From JAUIKM01 sp964445695 (GTDB taxonomy: Bacteria; Bacteroidota; Ignavibacteria; Kapaibacteriales; UBA7675), in assembly GCA_964445695.1 (NCBI GenBank), contig CAYULF010000018.1:1-64000 (forward strand): 64,000 nt of DNA, read 5' to 3'. Made by a program: the position numbers and the translations under genes. The notes below the pieces were generated by a model. It had not been told where the DNA came from and searched no databases. It was given only the letters and a program-made list of their open reading frames with translations. Position 1 is the stretch's first letter. The number at the start of each line of letters is the position of its first letter. This document shows, piece after piece, positions 27,981 to 37,978 of the stretch.

Positions 27981-30659
27981 TTAATTGAGCAGTACAAATG
28001 ACGTGAAAAACGTTCGCCCTCCGCTGCGCAGTTCAGCGACATAAACGCCTGCGGCAGGCATATTCATCAACGCCGCCCCCATGTCGACGTTCAACTGCAG
28101 GGCGGGCGCGGCAGCCCTGCCGGCCTGTTGCAACACCAGCCGACCGGCCTGGTCAAAGACCTGCAGACTCCACTCGCCCGCGCGCGGCAATTCCGCCGCC
28201 AGGATAAACACATCGCGAACGGGATTCGGCTGGACGCGCAGGCTGAATTCCGATGGAAGCTCCTCAACCGAGTTGGGGTTTTCATTGGCAAACAGCCGGA
28301 CAGTCTTTAACAGCGCATTTTCATATTCAACAAACAGGTCGGCCGTTCTGTACGCATTGTTCTCAAGTTCGGCCCGCAGTCCAATCCAAAGTGTATCGCC
28401 GGCGGCCAGAGAACCGTCGACAAACTGTATAGATACAAACTCACTGCCTTCCAGGCGCAGCTGCGGTGTCTCGACTTGCCCACCTGCGGTTCCGACAATA
28501 AACAATACAGTGTCGATTGCCGCAGGAAAACGTTCCGCACTGAAGTGCACTTCATCCGCTGAAGTCGGCGTCCAGTCCAAAACGCTGACTTGTACATCCC
28601 GATCAATCAGCGCTCCGTCATCCGTGACAAATCCCAACTGTGTATTCACACCGCCCACACGCAAGGCCAGCAGTTCCAGGTCGAGTTCCGTGTTAATTCG
28701 CGGCGGCAGGATCGGCGTCCCCTGCAACAGTTCAAGCTCGGGTGCAGACTCGGCATCAAGATAATATGATATGACGCGGCGCTCTGCCTTGTGGAGATTA
28801 ACCAGAGCCACGGGCAAAAGCCGTTTAAACTCGCGCTTGATATTCAACTGAATCGACTGGTCCTCATCGCGAAGCAATCTTCCTGTTTCGTCGGTCCACA
28901 ACAATCGCGGCACATTGGCCGCAAGCTGCAAGCCGGCAATGTCGCGGCCGTCAATCCGCATCTTGAGGTCCGCCAGAACCGGATCGCCGGAGTCGGACCG
29001 GCCGAGCCGCACAAAGATGTTCGCGCCGGCAATGCTTGCCGACTTCAGATTAAACACAGAGTTTTCTTCCAGCTCAGTGTTTAACACACCGGCGGGACGT
29101 TCTTCCAGCGGAATGCGGACAACGACATCACCGTCATCGGGCAGATTGTCATTATGCAGATACGCGCGTCTTATCACCACGCCAGGACCGTTAACCGTCC
29201 CTATCAACTCCACTCGCCAGGATGCCCCACCGGCCTGGTTGCACGAAAAGTGTAACACGGCGTTGTGCTCCTCCTCTTTGAACGGCACAAACTCCACAGC
29301 AACAGCCTTTTTTTGTTTACCGCCGAGTGTAAATCGTCGATCCGCCGCGTCGATGACAAAAGCCGCGGCATCGGGACCGTCGACAAATACATCGTAAATA
29401 ATTAACGGGTCATCGTCCGCATTCTGCAGTTCCAGACTCCTGACGTTGGATTCAGGCAGCCCGGCGGCGGCAAATATCAAGTGCTCGGCAGGTTGCTCCA
29501 GCGTGGAAGCCGACACCGGCAGAACCTCAAATACGCGATCGGGAAAAGGCAGGTCGCGCTCGAGATTCGTCGCTGAAATAAACAGTCTTCCCTCCGGCGA
29601 AATCGCGAAGTCGCGCAGACGCCCCCAGATGCCTTTAAACAACTGGTGTTCAGCGACGACCTGATTGCCGTCGGGCGACATCTCCATGCGATAGATGCGC
29701 TGATTTTTAAGCGTGGAAATGAGGACGCTGTTGCGCCACTCGGGGAAGAGATCGTGGTCGTAAAACTCGATGCCCGACGGTGCGATTGTCGGCGTCCAGC
29801 TGTAAATCGGCTCAACGACATTAAACTCGTCGCAGTAGGCTTCTTCCAGCACATTGTCGCAGGGACCGATCACACGCGGCCAGCCGAAATTGCCGCCTTT
29901 CACGATGATGTTAAACTCGTCGTCGTCGTCCGTGCCGTGTTCGCTGCTGTACAATTGGCCATTGCGTCCAAACACCAGGCCCTGCGGATTGCGGTGGCCG
30001 ATGCTCCAGACCGAACTTGACGGATCAGGATTGTCCGCCGGAATGCTGCCGTCCAGATTGATGCGGTGTATCTTGCCCTGCATCTGGCCGGGATCCAGCG
30101 GACGCGTCTGGTCGCCTGTATCTCCGATGGAAATAAACAGAGTGCGCTGCGGACCGACCAGCAGTCGACATCCCAGGTGAATGTTCCAGGTGCTGGAGGG
30201 CGGCAACAACTCCTCTTCATCCTGCAGCACATTCGCCGCCGCATCGTAGCGCCAACGCGTCACGTACAGCGCGTCGCGTTGTTTAATTTCGGAGTACTGT
30301 GAATACGCCACGTAGACAAAGGGCCGGTTCTCAAAGTCCGGGTCAAGCGCCATGCCCATCATGCCGCCTTCGTGCGTCAGCGAGACGCGGTCGCTGATAT
30401 CCAGAATCACACTGCGCTCGCGCGTCTCCGGCTGCACGCGGCTTATGCGCCCCGGCCGCTCGGTAAACCATAAATAATCGTCAGGTCCCCAGACGACTTC
30501 CCATGGCCTGTTGAGATCGGGCGCAACGTCGCGCGTAATGTGGTCAACGCCTTCCTGCGCCTGACCAGTGTTGAACGAACTCCAAAAGAGACATGCCGTT
30601 AACAACCAGCGCGCCGCGAGACGCCACCGTCGCCGACGTGCGTTTTGAACCAATACCAT
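27981..30659 (-). CDS. Secreted glucose/sorbosone-dehydrogenase-like protein with T9SS tail (paralogue 2)
   Basis: 892 residues with the same architecture as its downstream neighbour. The signal peptide (WLLTACLFWSSFNTGQAQ) is followed by the propeller with FTERPGRI, NIHLGCRLLVG, IGHRNPQGL and EHGTDDDDEFNII. The conserved cysteine pair appears as GPCDNVLEEAYC. The middle region (about 380-800) is beta-rich and only loosely similar to paralogue 1. The tail FSLRVQPNPVRDVFI...AAGVYVAELRSGGRTFFTSFVLLN fits a T9SS type-A-like sorting domain. GGGG lies 6 nt before the ATG. The real enzymatic activity, if any, is unproven, since some propellers of this fold are binding modules. Confidence 0.88.
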   Translation of the reverse strand: MVLVQNARRRRWRLAARWLLTACLFWSSFNTGQAQEGVDHITRDVAPDLNRPWEVVWGPDDYLWFTERPGRISRVQPETRERSVILDISDRVSLTHEGGMMGMALDPDFENRPFVYVAYSQYSEIKQRDALYVTRWRYDAAANVLQDEEELLPPSSTWNIHLGCRLLVGPQRTLFISIGDTGDQTRPLDPGQMQGKIHRINLDGSIPADNPDPSSSVWSIGHRNPQGLVFGRNGQLYSSEHGTDDDDEFNIIVKGGNFGWPRVIGPCDNVLEEAYCDEFNVVEPIYSWTPTIAPSGIEFYDHDLFPEWRNSVLISTLKNQRIYRMEMSPDGNQVVAEHQLFKGIWGRLRDFAISPEGRLFISATNLERDLPFPDRVFEVLPVSASTLEQPAEHLIFAAAGLPESNVRSLELQNADDDPLIIYDVFVDGPDAAAFVIDAADRRFTLGGKQKKAVAVEFVPFKEEEHNAVLHFSCNQAGGASWRVELIGTVNGPGVVIRRAYLHNDNLPDDGDVVVRIPLEERPAGVLNTELEENSVFNLKSASIAGANIFVRLGRSDSGDPVLADLKMRIDGRDIAGLQLAANVPRLLWTDETGRLLRDEDQSIQLNIKREFKRLLPVALVNLHKAERRVISYYLDAESAPELELLQGTPILPPRINTELDLELLALRVGGVNTQLGFVTDDGALIDRDVQVSVLDWTPTSADEVHFSAERFPAAIDTVLFIVGTAGGQVETPQLRLEGSEFVSIQFVDGSLAAGDTLWIGLRAELENNAYRTADLFVEYENALLKTVRLFANENPNSVEELPSEFSLRVQPNPVRDVFILAAELPRAGEWSLQVFDQAGRLVLQQAGRAAAPALQLNVDMGAALMNMPAAGVYVAELRSGGRTFFTSFVLLN

Positions 30660-30857
30660 AACTTACCCCGCGTGTACAAGGAGTATTAAACAAGTTGAAA
30701 GTGCAGGAGCAGTGCGGGGGGCTAATCCTGAGCGCATTGACTTTTCAGTCAGGCATATACTCCGGCAGAATGGCGCACATCACATAGCAAGGTTGGGAAA
30801 CAGACGCCCGGACAACGCGTCGTTCCTGAATTCACTTATCCACTACAGGTTTACAAC

Positions 30858-32297
30858 TCAGTGTTTAACCAGAGTTGACTGCAGGCGGCCGCCTTTGCCG
30901 CCGATAACCACCAAATACGTTCCCCTCGGCAGATTAACTGCGCGATCATCTTTTCCGTCCCAGCGCCAGTGAATTTCACGATCACGGGACTCAATTTCTT
31001 CCGTGCGCAGCGGGCGCCCCAGCACGTCGAGAATCTGCAAGGTATAAACGCCGTCCTGCGGCGTCGCGGCATGGATGAAACACTCGGACACCAGCGGATT
31101 GGGGTGCAGGCTCAGCCCGCCGTGATTGTCGGGTTCGCTGGAATCGACCGCACTGGTCGGGTTAACAACTTCCATGATGCGGTCGTCGTCTTCATGCGCC
31201 TCGCCTGCTTGTGCGCGGCCGTCGCGATTGGACGTGGCAAAAAACAGACGGCCGTCCGGGCTGACACAAACGTCGCGGATACGGCCGTATTCATTCGCAA
31301 ACAGTTCGGTTGTCGACTCCACCTGCTTGCCGTCTTCGGAAAGATGCAGTGCAATCAGGCGGCGCTCTTTCAGCGTCGTCATGATAACCGAATGTTTAAG
31401 TGCGGGAAGATGATCCGAGTTGTAGTACGTAATGCCGCAGGGCGCAACCGTCGGCGTCCAGATCATCAGCGGCTCCACAATGTCGTTCTGATCGCAGAAG
31501 TTCTGTTCAAACGGTTCGTCGCAGAAACCCTGCACATCGCGCCAGCCGAAATTGCCGCCGCGCGTGATAATGTTAAACTCGTCGTCGGTTGTATGACCGT
31601 GTTCGGAGCTGTAGAGTTCGCCGTTGGGCCCCCAGTCGAGACCCTGTGCATTGCGATGGCCATAGGACCAGATAAGGGAATTGGGGAATGGATTGTCTTC
31701 CGGCACGGAGCCGTCCAGGTACATGCGCAGCGTCTTGCCGTTCAGGCTCTCCAGATTCTGCGCCATGGCCGAACTTCCGGCATCGCCCGTTGTGGCAAAG
31801 AGATACAGATTGTCCTGACTTAACAAAAGGCGACAACCATCGTGAATCTGTGCACCCGGAATGTCTTCGAGCAAAACAACAGGATCAATTAACCGATCCT
31901 CTTCGCCATCTACGCCGGGCACAAAAGTGTAGCGCTCGATACGCAGCTTTAACTCAAAGCCATTCTCCACATAGGTGTAAGCAAGGAAAACGGTCAAGTC
32001 CTGCGAGAAACCCGACAGAACCTGCATGCCGAGCAATCCCGACTCGCCGACGGACGTAGCGTCGGCAATAGTAGCCAGCGGCTTGACTTCGCCGTTTTGC
32101 GGGTCGATGCGCACAACTCTTCCGGGTCGTTCCGTCACCCAGATATGCGCATCCGGGCCGTACAAAATCTCCCAGGGTACTTCCAGCCCGCCCGCCAGCG
32201 GGCGCGCCGTAAACTCCTGCGACTGCAGCCCCAGACACGTTCCAAAAAAACAGACGGCCGCTACAATCGCCCGGAAAATTGGTTGCACTGTTTGCAT
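30858..32297 (-). CDS. Secreted glucose/sorbosone-dehydrogenase-like protein with T9SS tail (paralogue 3, short form)
   Basis: 479 residues. It has a signal peptide (IVAAVCFFGTCLGLQSQ) and a propeller with VTERPGRVV, IHDGCRLLLS, YGHRNAQGL and EHGHTTDDEFNI, plus the same cysteine pair (GFCDEPFEQNFC). Unlike the two larger paralogues it lacks the long middle beta region and passes directly to the tail LSLHPNPLVSECFI...GTYLVVIGGKGGRLQSTLVKH, a T9SS/FlgD-like end. The ATG at 32297 has GGAG 4 nt upstream. The frame stays open to 32495, but that would place the start inside a terminator hairpin, so the longer form is rejected. Confidence 0.88.
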   Translation of the reverse strand: MQTVQPIFRAIVAAVCFFGTCLGLQSQEFTARPLAGGLEVPWEILYGPDAHIWVTERPGRVVRIDPQNGEVKPLATIADATSVGESGLLGMQVLSGFSQDLTVFLAYTYVENGFELKLRIERYTFVPGVDGEEDRLIDPVVLLEDIPGAQIHDGCRLLLSQDNLYLFATTGDAGSSAMAQNLESLNGKTLRMYLDGSVPEDNPFPNSLIWSYGHRNAQGLDWGPNGELYSSEHGHTTDDEFNIITRGGNFGWRDVQGFCDEPFEQNFCDQNDIVEPLMIWTPTVAPCGITYYNSDHLPALKHSVIMTTLKERRLIALHLSEDGKQVESTTELFANEYGRIRDVCVSPDGRLFFATSNRDGRAQAGEAHEDDDRIMEVVNPTSAVDSSEPDNHGGLSLHPNPLVSECFIHAATPQDGVYTLQILDVLGRPLRTEEIESRDREIHWRWDGKDDRAVNLPRGTYLVVIGGKGGRLQSTLVKH

Positions 32298-32478
32298 AGC
32301 GCTCCGTTGTGAATTCTTCGATGTAAAATCGCGCGTTTGAATCTGGACCGACAAACACACTTCCCCGCTACCCGGTGCATTTTCCAAGTTGTCAATAATA
32401 TCTTGATAACACAAATGCCGACCGGATTTTTGACCAGGCCGAATCCGGCGCTTTGCCGCCGCCCTCATTTCCGGGTAC

Positions 32479-32508
32479 AAAAAAAGCCCGTTCAAGTGAA
32501 CGGGCTTT
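32479..32508 (-). terminator. Terminator of the lytic transglycosylase gene
   Basis: Arms AAAGCCCGTTCA and TGAACGGGCTTT pair perfectly over 12 bp around AG. On the minus strand seven T residues follow, about 30 nt past the stop at 32538. The symmetric AAA/TTT ends may allow weak function on the other strand. Confidence 0.93.
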
Positions 32509-32537
32509 AAATTGTTATTGCTTGATTGTCGCCGCGA

Positions 32538-34901
32538 CTACTGTATGCGAATCTTCTGTCCGATTTGCATCCGACGGGCGTTAACGCTGCTGTTAAGTCG
32601 CTGCAGCGTGTTAACACTCACGCCGAACTTGCGCGCAATCGATGCAAAGGTGTCGCCGCGGCGCACGGTGTAGATTTTGGGAGCGCTGCCGCCGCCGGTA
32701 GCGCCGCCGCCTTTGGCAACATTGGCCGTGTAGATCGTCAGCGCGTCGCCCGCAATGATGCGCGTGCCGCGCACTTTGGAGCTGTTCCAGGAGCGGATAT
32801 CGCCCGTGCGCACGCCGTAGAGTTCGGCAATCTCACCAATGGTTTCGCCGCGGCGCACGCGGTGAATCACCTTGTTGCGCGTCGGCGCCTGCGTCGAGGC
32901 AACCGAGCGACGCGCATCGCCGCTTACCGGGATGCGCAGCAACTGGCCGGGGTAGATTGTGTTGCGACGATTCAGCTTGTTGTGATGGCGGATCGACGCA
33001 ATGTTGACGCCGTAGGTATCCGCAATCTTGCCGACCGTCTCGCCGCGGCGCACGCGGTGCTCGACGATCTCCGGCGTGCCGCTGCTCGCCGGCTGTGAAT
33101 TCGAAGCCACCGCCTCGCTTTCGCCTTCGCCGTTCAGGTAGACCGTCAGCGTCGAGTTGGCGCGGATGTAGTTGGAGTTGTAGGGAATGTTGTTCCAGTT
33201 GCGCAGGTCGGCAATGCGGACGCCGTACTGCTTCGAGATGCCCAGCAGTGTCTCGCCACGGCCGACTTTGTGATAGATTTTCTTTTTGCCGCCCGCCTGG
33301 GCGCCGGCCGCACGCTGACCGCCGTCGTCCTGACTGCTCGCCAGTTGCTGTTCCAGTTCCTCGCTCACGTTCGGCATGGGAATCCGCAGCAGCTGACCGT
33401 GACTCAGTCGCATGCGCGTGCCGGTCATGTCGTTTGCGGCGGCGATCAGCGAAGTTGCCACGCCGTACTTGCGGGAAATCGAGCTGAGCGTTTCACGGGC
33501 TTCCACCGTGTGCAGAACCCATGAGCGCTTGACCGAATCAGGCATTTGCTCATAAGCCGTCTGCACCGTGCCGCCCATGTGCAACGGCACTTTCAGATTG
33601 TATGTCTGGTCCGGCGGCGTGCAGGCACGCAGCAGCTCGGGGTTGAGGTCGGCAATTTCACTCGTCTGCAGGTTGGCGTTAGTCGCCAGAGCTTCAAAGT
33701 CGACAGCTTCGGGGATTTCCACCGTTTCGTAGCGGTAGGGCGGTTCGTACTGAATCTCGCTGAAGCCGTATTGTTCGTGATAGAGGCAGATTGTCGTTGT
33801 CGCAATATAGAGCGGCACGTAATTGCGCGTTTCGCGCGGCAGGAAACGGCGAATCTGCCAGAAGTCAGGATCGCTCAGGCCGGAGCGGCGGATTGCGCGC
33901 CGGACGCCGCCCGGACCGCAGTTGTAGGCCGCCATCGCCAGGTGCCAGTCGCCGAAGTCGTTGTACAGGTCGCGCAGGTGGCGCACCGCCGCGCGCGTCG
34001 CCTTCTCAGGGTCGCGGCGTTCGTCGTGCCAGTAGCTGACGTCCAGTCCGTAGATTTCACCCGTCGATTTAATGAACTGCCACAGACCGACGGCCTGCGC
34101 GCGCGAGACGGCATTGGGATTCAGGCCGCTCTCGATCATCGACAGAAACACAATTTCTTCAGGCACTTCTTCTTCGCGCGCAATATTGCGCATCATCGGG
34201 AACCAGCGGCCGGAACGCTCCAGCCAGCTCTGCATGAACTTGCGTCCCTTGCTGCCGGAGAAATATGTAATGGCATTCTGAACGTATTCGTTGACGTCGA
34301 GCGGAATCTGCAGGTTGTCCGACGGCGGCAGCACCGGTTCGTGGTGCTCTTCCGGATCGGGCATTTCGAGCAAGCTCACCTGTGTAATCTGCTCCGCATC
34401 GCCCGGCGTGGCGTACTGTCCTTCCACCACCTGGAACAGCTTGTCCCGCAGGATAAAGATCGGCGAGTTCTCATCCAGATCGTCGATGCTCTGGATAAAA
34501 CTTTCGTAGTCGTCAATCACAGACTGCATCAGGTCGCCGAATTCGGCGTTGCGCTCGATGTGCGGGAAGTTTATCAGTCCGTTCAGGACTTCGATGGATC
34601 GCTCAAATGACCGCGCCGCCAGCGTCGTGTCGCCGTGGTCAATGTGCGTCAAAGCGGAGATGTAGTGCTGGCGCCCGAGCTCCAGCGTGGAATTGACGTA
34701 GTAGTCGTTGACGTAGGGATTGGCGGTGGTATCGTCGAGTTCGGCAAAGTCGTCCTGGATGTACGGCAGGCCGATGCCCGCCTCGTCCTTGGTCTCCTGC
34801 ACGGACTTGTCTGTGTACAAAGCCGAGCAGGAAATCACGGTTAAACAGCAGAACGCCGCAAGCAGAATCTGCGCCAATCGCCGCGCTGGCAAAGTTGTCA
34901 T
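32538..34901 (-). CDS. MltD-like membrane-bound lytic murein transglycosylase with five LysM domains
   Basis: A 787-residue lipoprotein. The signal (ARRLAQILLAAFCCLTVISC) ends in a lipobox with C25 as the lipidated residue. An alpha-helical stretch of about 60-240 precedes the SLT (goose-lysozyme-like) domain at about 245-370. The catalytic glutamate is E257 in SMIESGLNP, with AVGLWQFIKSTG and AAYNCGPGGV downstream. Five LysM modules at about 485-787 (for example HKVGRGETLLGISKQYGV, HRVRRGETVGKIADTYGV, YTVRRGDTFASIARKFGV) bind glycan strands. It cleaves peptidoglycan to 1,6-anhydro products during wall remodelling or assembly of envelope machines. Starting at 34901 puts the lipoprotein signal at the N-terminus. 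A 26-codon upstream extension is rejected. Confidence 0.92.
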   Translation of the reverse strand: MTTLPARRLAQILLAAFCCLTVISCSALYTDKSVQETKDEAGIGLPYIQDDFAELDDTTANPYVNDYYVNSTLELGRQHYISALTHIDHGDTTLAARSFERSIEVLNGLINFPHIERNAEFGDLMQSVIDDYESFIQSIDDLDENSPIFILRDKLFQVVEGQYATPGDAEQITQVSLLEMPDPEEHHEPVLPPSDNLQIPLDVNEYVQNAITYFSGSKGRKFMQSWLERSGRWFPMMRNIAREEEVPEEIVFLSMIESGLNPNAVSRAQAVGLWQFIKSTGEIYGLDVSYWHDERRDPEKATRAAVRHLRDLYNDFGDWHLAMAAYNCGPGGVRRAIRRSGLSDPDFWQIRRFLPRETRNYVPLYIATTTICLYHEQYGFSEIQYEPPYRYETVEIPEAVDFEALATNANLQTSEIADLNPELLRACTPPDQTYNLKVPLHMGGTVQTAYEQMPDSVKRSWVLHTVEARETLSSISRKYGVATSLIAAANDMTGTRMRLSHGQLLRIPMPNVSEELEQQLASSQDDGGQRAAGAQAGGKKKIYHKVGRGETLLGISKQYGVRIADLRNWNNIPYNSNYIRANSTLTVYLNGEGESEAVASNSQPASSGTPEIVEHRVRRGETVGKIADTYGVNIASIRHHNKLNRRNTIYPGQLLRIPVSGDARRSVASTQAPTRNKVIHRVRRGETIGEIAELYGVRTGDIRSWNSSKVRGTRIIAGDALTIYTANVAKGGGATGGGSAPKIYTVRRGDTFASIARKFGVSVNTLQRLNSSVNARRMQIGQKIRIQ

Positions 34902-35392
34902 CGTATGTCGGTTCTCTTCTTGATATGCTGCTATAATTTCAGAAAGTGTGAATATACAATGTGATAAGGCGCAAAACAACGCCGGATTACTCGAATGAAA
35001 CTTTTTTCATGAACTTGTAATTTTCGCGGAGCGCCTGCAGCCGCCGAAAGGTCAACTTGCGCATTTAATTGAACTTACGGGCACAAGCTGAAGAATAATA
35101 TCAGGATCGATTGCCCGGTCGATTTTCGCGCTTCCAACGCTTCCGGGATGCGGCCGAATTCCGGGTTTACCGCACAATTATTTTAATCTACATCCCATTT
35201 GTTACGCCGCCTTTCAACTTCCTCTTGCCTGATCCTCTTGTTAGTCCTGCTGAGAGAAGCGATCGGAAAACGGGCACAGCCATTGCGTCGTTTGCGTCTC
35301 CAGCGCGGAGCTGAAACAGATGGTCGCTTCGCCGAAAATCCGTAGTTTGCGCGTTCTTTAAATGCAAAACGCCGATTTCAGCAGAATACAAC
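34902..35392. other. Divergent intergenic region
   Basis: 490 bp between the lytic transglycosylase gene and metG, which must carry both promoters. It is AT-richer than the flanks. I see no supported gene or clear regulatory structure. Confidence 0.5.
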
Positions 35393-37558
35393 ATGAAACG
35401 CATCCTGGTCACTTCCGCCCTGCCCTACGCCAACGGCTATATCCACTTTGGCCATGCCGCCGGATCTTTCCTGCCGGCCGATCTCTACGTGCGCCATATG
35501 CGCCTGCGCGGCATGCCGATGCTCTACGTCTGCGGTTCAGATGAAAACGGCGCGGCCATTGCAATTGAAGCGGACAAAGAAGGCATCACTCCGCGCGAAA
35601 TCGCCGACACCTATCACAGCGCCAATGCGGAAGCGCTGGAGCGGTTCGGCATGAGTTTTGACATTTATTCGCGTACCTCGAACCCGGCACACGTTGACAC
35701 GGCACAGGAGTTCTTTACCGACTTTCTCAACAAGGGCCTGCTTGTAGAACAGGAAGAAGAACAGTTTTTCGACAACAAATTTCAGCGCTTTCTGCCCGAC
35801 CGCTACGTAGAGGGAACCTGCCCCAACTGCGGCTTTGAGCGCGCCCGCAGCGACGAGTGCGACAACTGCCTGGCCAAGTACGAACCGCTTGAACTGCGCA
35901 ATCCCATTTCCCTGCTGAGCCGCGAAACGCCGGTCCTGCGCAAGACAAAACACTGGTATTTCCGCTTCGGCGAATACCAGGAGTTTCTGGAGAATTACAT
36001 CGGCTCGCACAAAAACGAGTGGAAAGACAATGTCATCCAGCAATCGTATTCATGGCTGAACGCCGGACTGAGCAATCGCCCGGTGACACGCGATCTGAGT
36101 TGGGGCGTGCCCGTGCCGCTCAAAGAGGCCGAGGGCAAGGTCATTTACGTCTGGTTTGAAGCACTGTTGGGTTACATCACGGCTACAAAGGAATGGGCGC
36201 AGGCGCAGGGCAAACCGGATGCCTGGAAAGAGTGGTGGCAGGACGAAGAGACTTCCTACTTCGCCTTTCTCGGCAAGGACAACATCTGGTTCCACACGCT
36301 GATGTTCCCGGCCATGCTGCACGCACGCGGCAACTACATCCTGCCTGCAGGCGTGCCCGCCAACGAATTCCTCAACCTGGAAGGCCAGAAGTTCAGCAAG
36401 TCGCGCAAGTGGGGCATCGACCTGCGCGAATATTTTCAGGATTTCCCGCATGAGCGTGACGTCGACGCCCTGCGTTACGCTCTGGCGCTGAGTATTCCTG
36501 AAACCAAAGACGCCGATTTCACCTGGAAAGATTTTCAGGCGCGCGTCAATAATGAACTGGCCGCCAAGCTCGGCAACTTTATTAATCGATCGATCAAGTT
36601 TTTACAGAGCACCTTTGACGGCGTGGTCCCCGCAGTCCCGGCTGCGTTTAACGACGCCTGGGCGTATATCAATCAGGTCGTGCGCGCAGGCGACACGCCG
36701 GAAGCCGAGGAACTGCTTAAACAACTGGACGAGAAGTTTGAAGGTCACGGAATCGGCCGTGACGAGCTGGACGTCATCAGCGCTTTTGCACTGGGAGGCG
36801 ATCTGGTGGCCGCCAAGTACGACGCATTCCGTTTTAAGGACGCCGTGGCGGAAACGATGCGCCTGGCCGAAGCCGCCAACAAGTACTTCAACGATCGGCA
36901 GCCCTGGAAAACGAGTAAAACAGATATGGACGCCACGGGCCGCACGCTCTACGTCTGCCTCCAGCTCGTGCGCGGACTGGCCGTCGCATTTGCACCGGTG
37001 ATTCCCGGCGCTTCCGGCCGGGTGTTCGACTGCCTGGGGCAGAAGATCGACGAAGCGAACTGGGATCAGATCGGTCTGCCGGGCGTGCTCTCGGGAAGCG
37101 CGATCGAGACGCCCGATATTCTGTTCAGCAAGATTGAGGACGCCGTCATCGAGGCACAGGTTAACAAGCTGATGGCGCGCAGCCAGGCCGCGCAGGCCGC
37201 CGCAGCCACGGTGGAATACGAGGCGCTGCCGGAGCAGATCGACATCACGACCTTTGAACAAACCGCACTGCGCGTCGGCACGGTGACCGCGGCCGAAAAG
37301 ATCAAAAAGAGCAACAAACTGCTCTGCCTGCAGGTGGACCTCGGTTTTGAACAGCGCCAGATCGTTTCCGGCATTGCGCAGCAGTACAAACCCGAAGAGT
37401 TGGTCGGCCGCAAAGTCATCGTGGTGGCCAACCTGAAGCCTGCCAAGCTGCGCGGCGTCGAATCTCAGGGCATGATCCTCTGCGCGGACACGCCCGGCGG
37501 CGGCATTGTCTTGATTTCGCCCGACGCCGGCATTCCCGACGGCATGGTCGTGCGGTGA
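35393..37558 (+). CDS. metG: Methionyl-tRNA synthetase
   Basis: A 721-residue class I synthetase charging tRNA-Met. The HIGH motif appears as H18-F-G-H21 in NGYIHFGHAAG and the KMSKS loop as K333-F-S-K-S337. A four-cysteine zinc knuckle (C143, C146, C156, C159) lies in the connective-peptide insertion. The anticodon-binding helical domain follows, then a C-terminal EMAP-II-like tRNA-binding domain at about 612-721 (FEQTALRVGTV, SGIAQQYKPEELVG, ESQGMILCA) that promotes dimerisation. Length and order match the E. coli-type enzyme. No strong Shine-Dalgarno precedes the start. It is a single gene. Confidence 0.97.
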   Translation: MKRILVTSALPYANGYIHFGHAAGSFLPADLYVRHMRLRGMPMLYVCGSDENGAAIAIEADKEGITPREIADTYHSANAEALERFGMSFDIYSRTSNPAHVDTAQEFFTDFLNKGLLVEQEEEQFFDNKFQRFLPDRYVEGTCPNCGFERARSDECDNCLAKYEPLELRNPISLLSRETPVLRKTKHWYFRFGEYQEFLENYIGSHKNEWKDNVIQQSYSWLNAGLSNRPVTRDLSWGVPVPLKEAEGKVIYVWFEALLGYITATKEWAQAQGKPDAWKEWWQDEETSYFAFLGKDNIWFHTLMFPAMLHARGNYILPAGVPANEFLNLEGQKFSKSRKWGIDLREYFQDFPHERDVDALRYALALSIPETKDADFTWKDFQARVNNELAAKLGNFINRSIKFLQSTFDGVVPAVPAAFNDAWAYINQVVRAGDTPEAEELLKQLDEKFEGHGIGRDELDVISAFALGGDLVAAKYDAFRFKDAVAETMRLAEAANKYFNDRQPWKTSKTDMDATGRTLYVCLQLVRGLAVAFAPVIPGASGRVFDCLGQKIDEANWDQIGLPGVLSGSAIETPDILFSKIEDAVIEAQVNKLMARSQAAQAAAATVEYEALPEQIDITTFEQTALRVGTVTAAEKIKKSNKLLCLQVDLGFEQRQIVSGIAQQYKPEELVGRKVIVVANLKPAKLRGVESQGMILCADTPGGGIVLISPDAGIPDGMVVR

Positions 37559-37978
37559 CAGACTGACAACTGATCTCTGCACGACAAACAAAAATGGCCT
37601 TTTTAAAGTAGCCGGTGATAGAGGAACACCACCAATGCACGCAGAGCCGGCAGTGCTTTAAAGCAGCCGACCCGTCCCGGGTTTTGAGCCTGGAACGGGT
37701 CGGACACCTGTGTCAAATGAACCTGACTGTCATGGCCCAATATCCGGTTGCCACCGATACCCCCTCGATGGCCGCAATCGGGACCAAAACGACGCAGCCT
37801 TAGCGGCGTCGCCACCCAATAAACCATCCAAAGCAAAAAACGTTAACGCTTCGGCCGGAAAAAAATGCATTCCGGCAAAAATCGGCGTAAAATGGTCCGG
37901 ACCGAAACCGGGCTGTAACGGTTCACGGCATGCCCGGTTCTTGGTCCTGCATCCGGCTGCGGCAAGGCCGGGACGCAC
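37559..37978. other. Spacer between metG and the sigma-factor gene
   Basis: 420 bp. A long imperfect hairpin (arms GACCCGTCCCGGG and CCTGGAACGGGTC, 37669-37701, two mismatches) lies in the middle without a T-run. It may be an attenuator-like or 3' structure. The right part should hold the promoter of the sigma/anti-sigma pair. No gene is supported. Confidence 0.5.

Noticed and set aside
32298..32495. 66-codon N-terminal extension of the third GSDH-like gene
   Set aside because: It would start inside the terminator hairpin at 32479-32508. The ATG at 32297 has its own ribosome-binding site and a signal peptide.
36602..37591. 329-codon minus-strand frame inside metG
   Set aside because: It is the antisense of a conserved synthetase with all its motifs in place.
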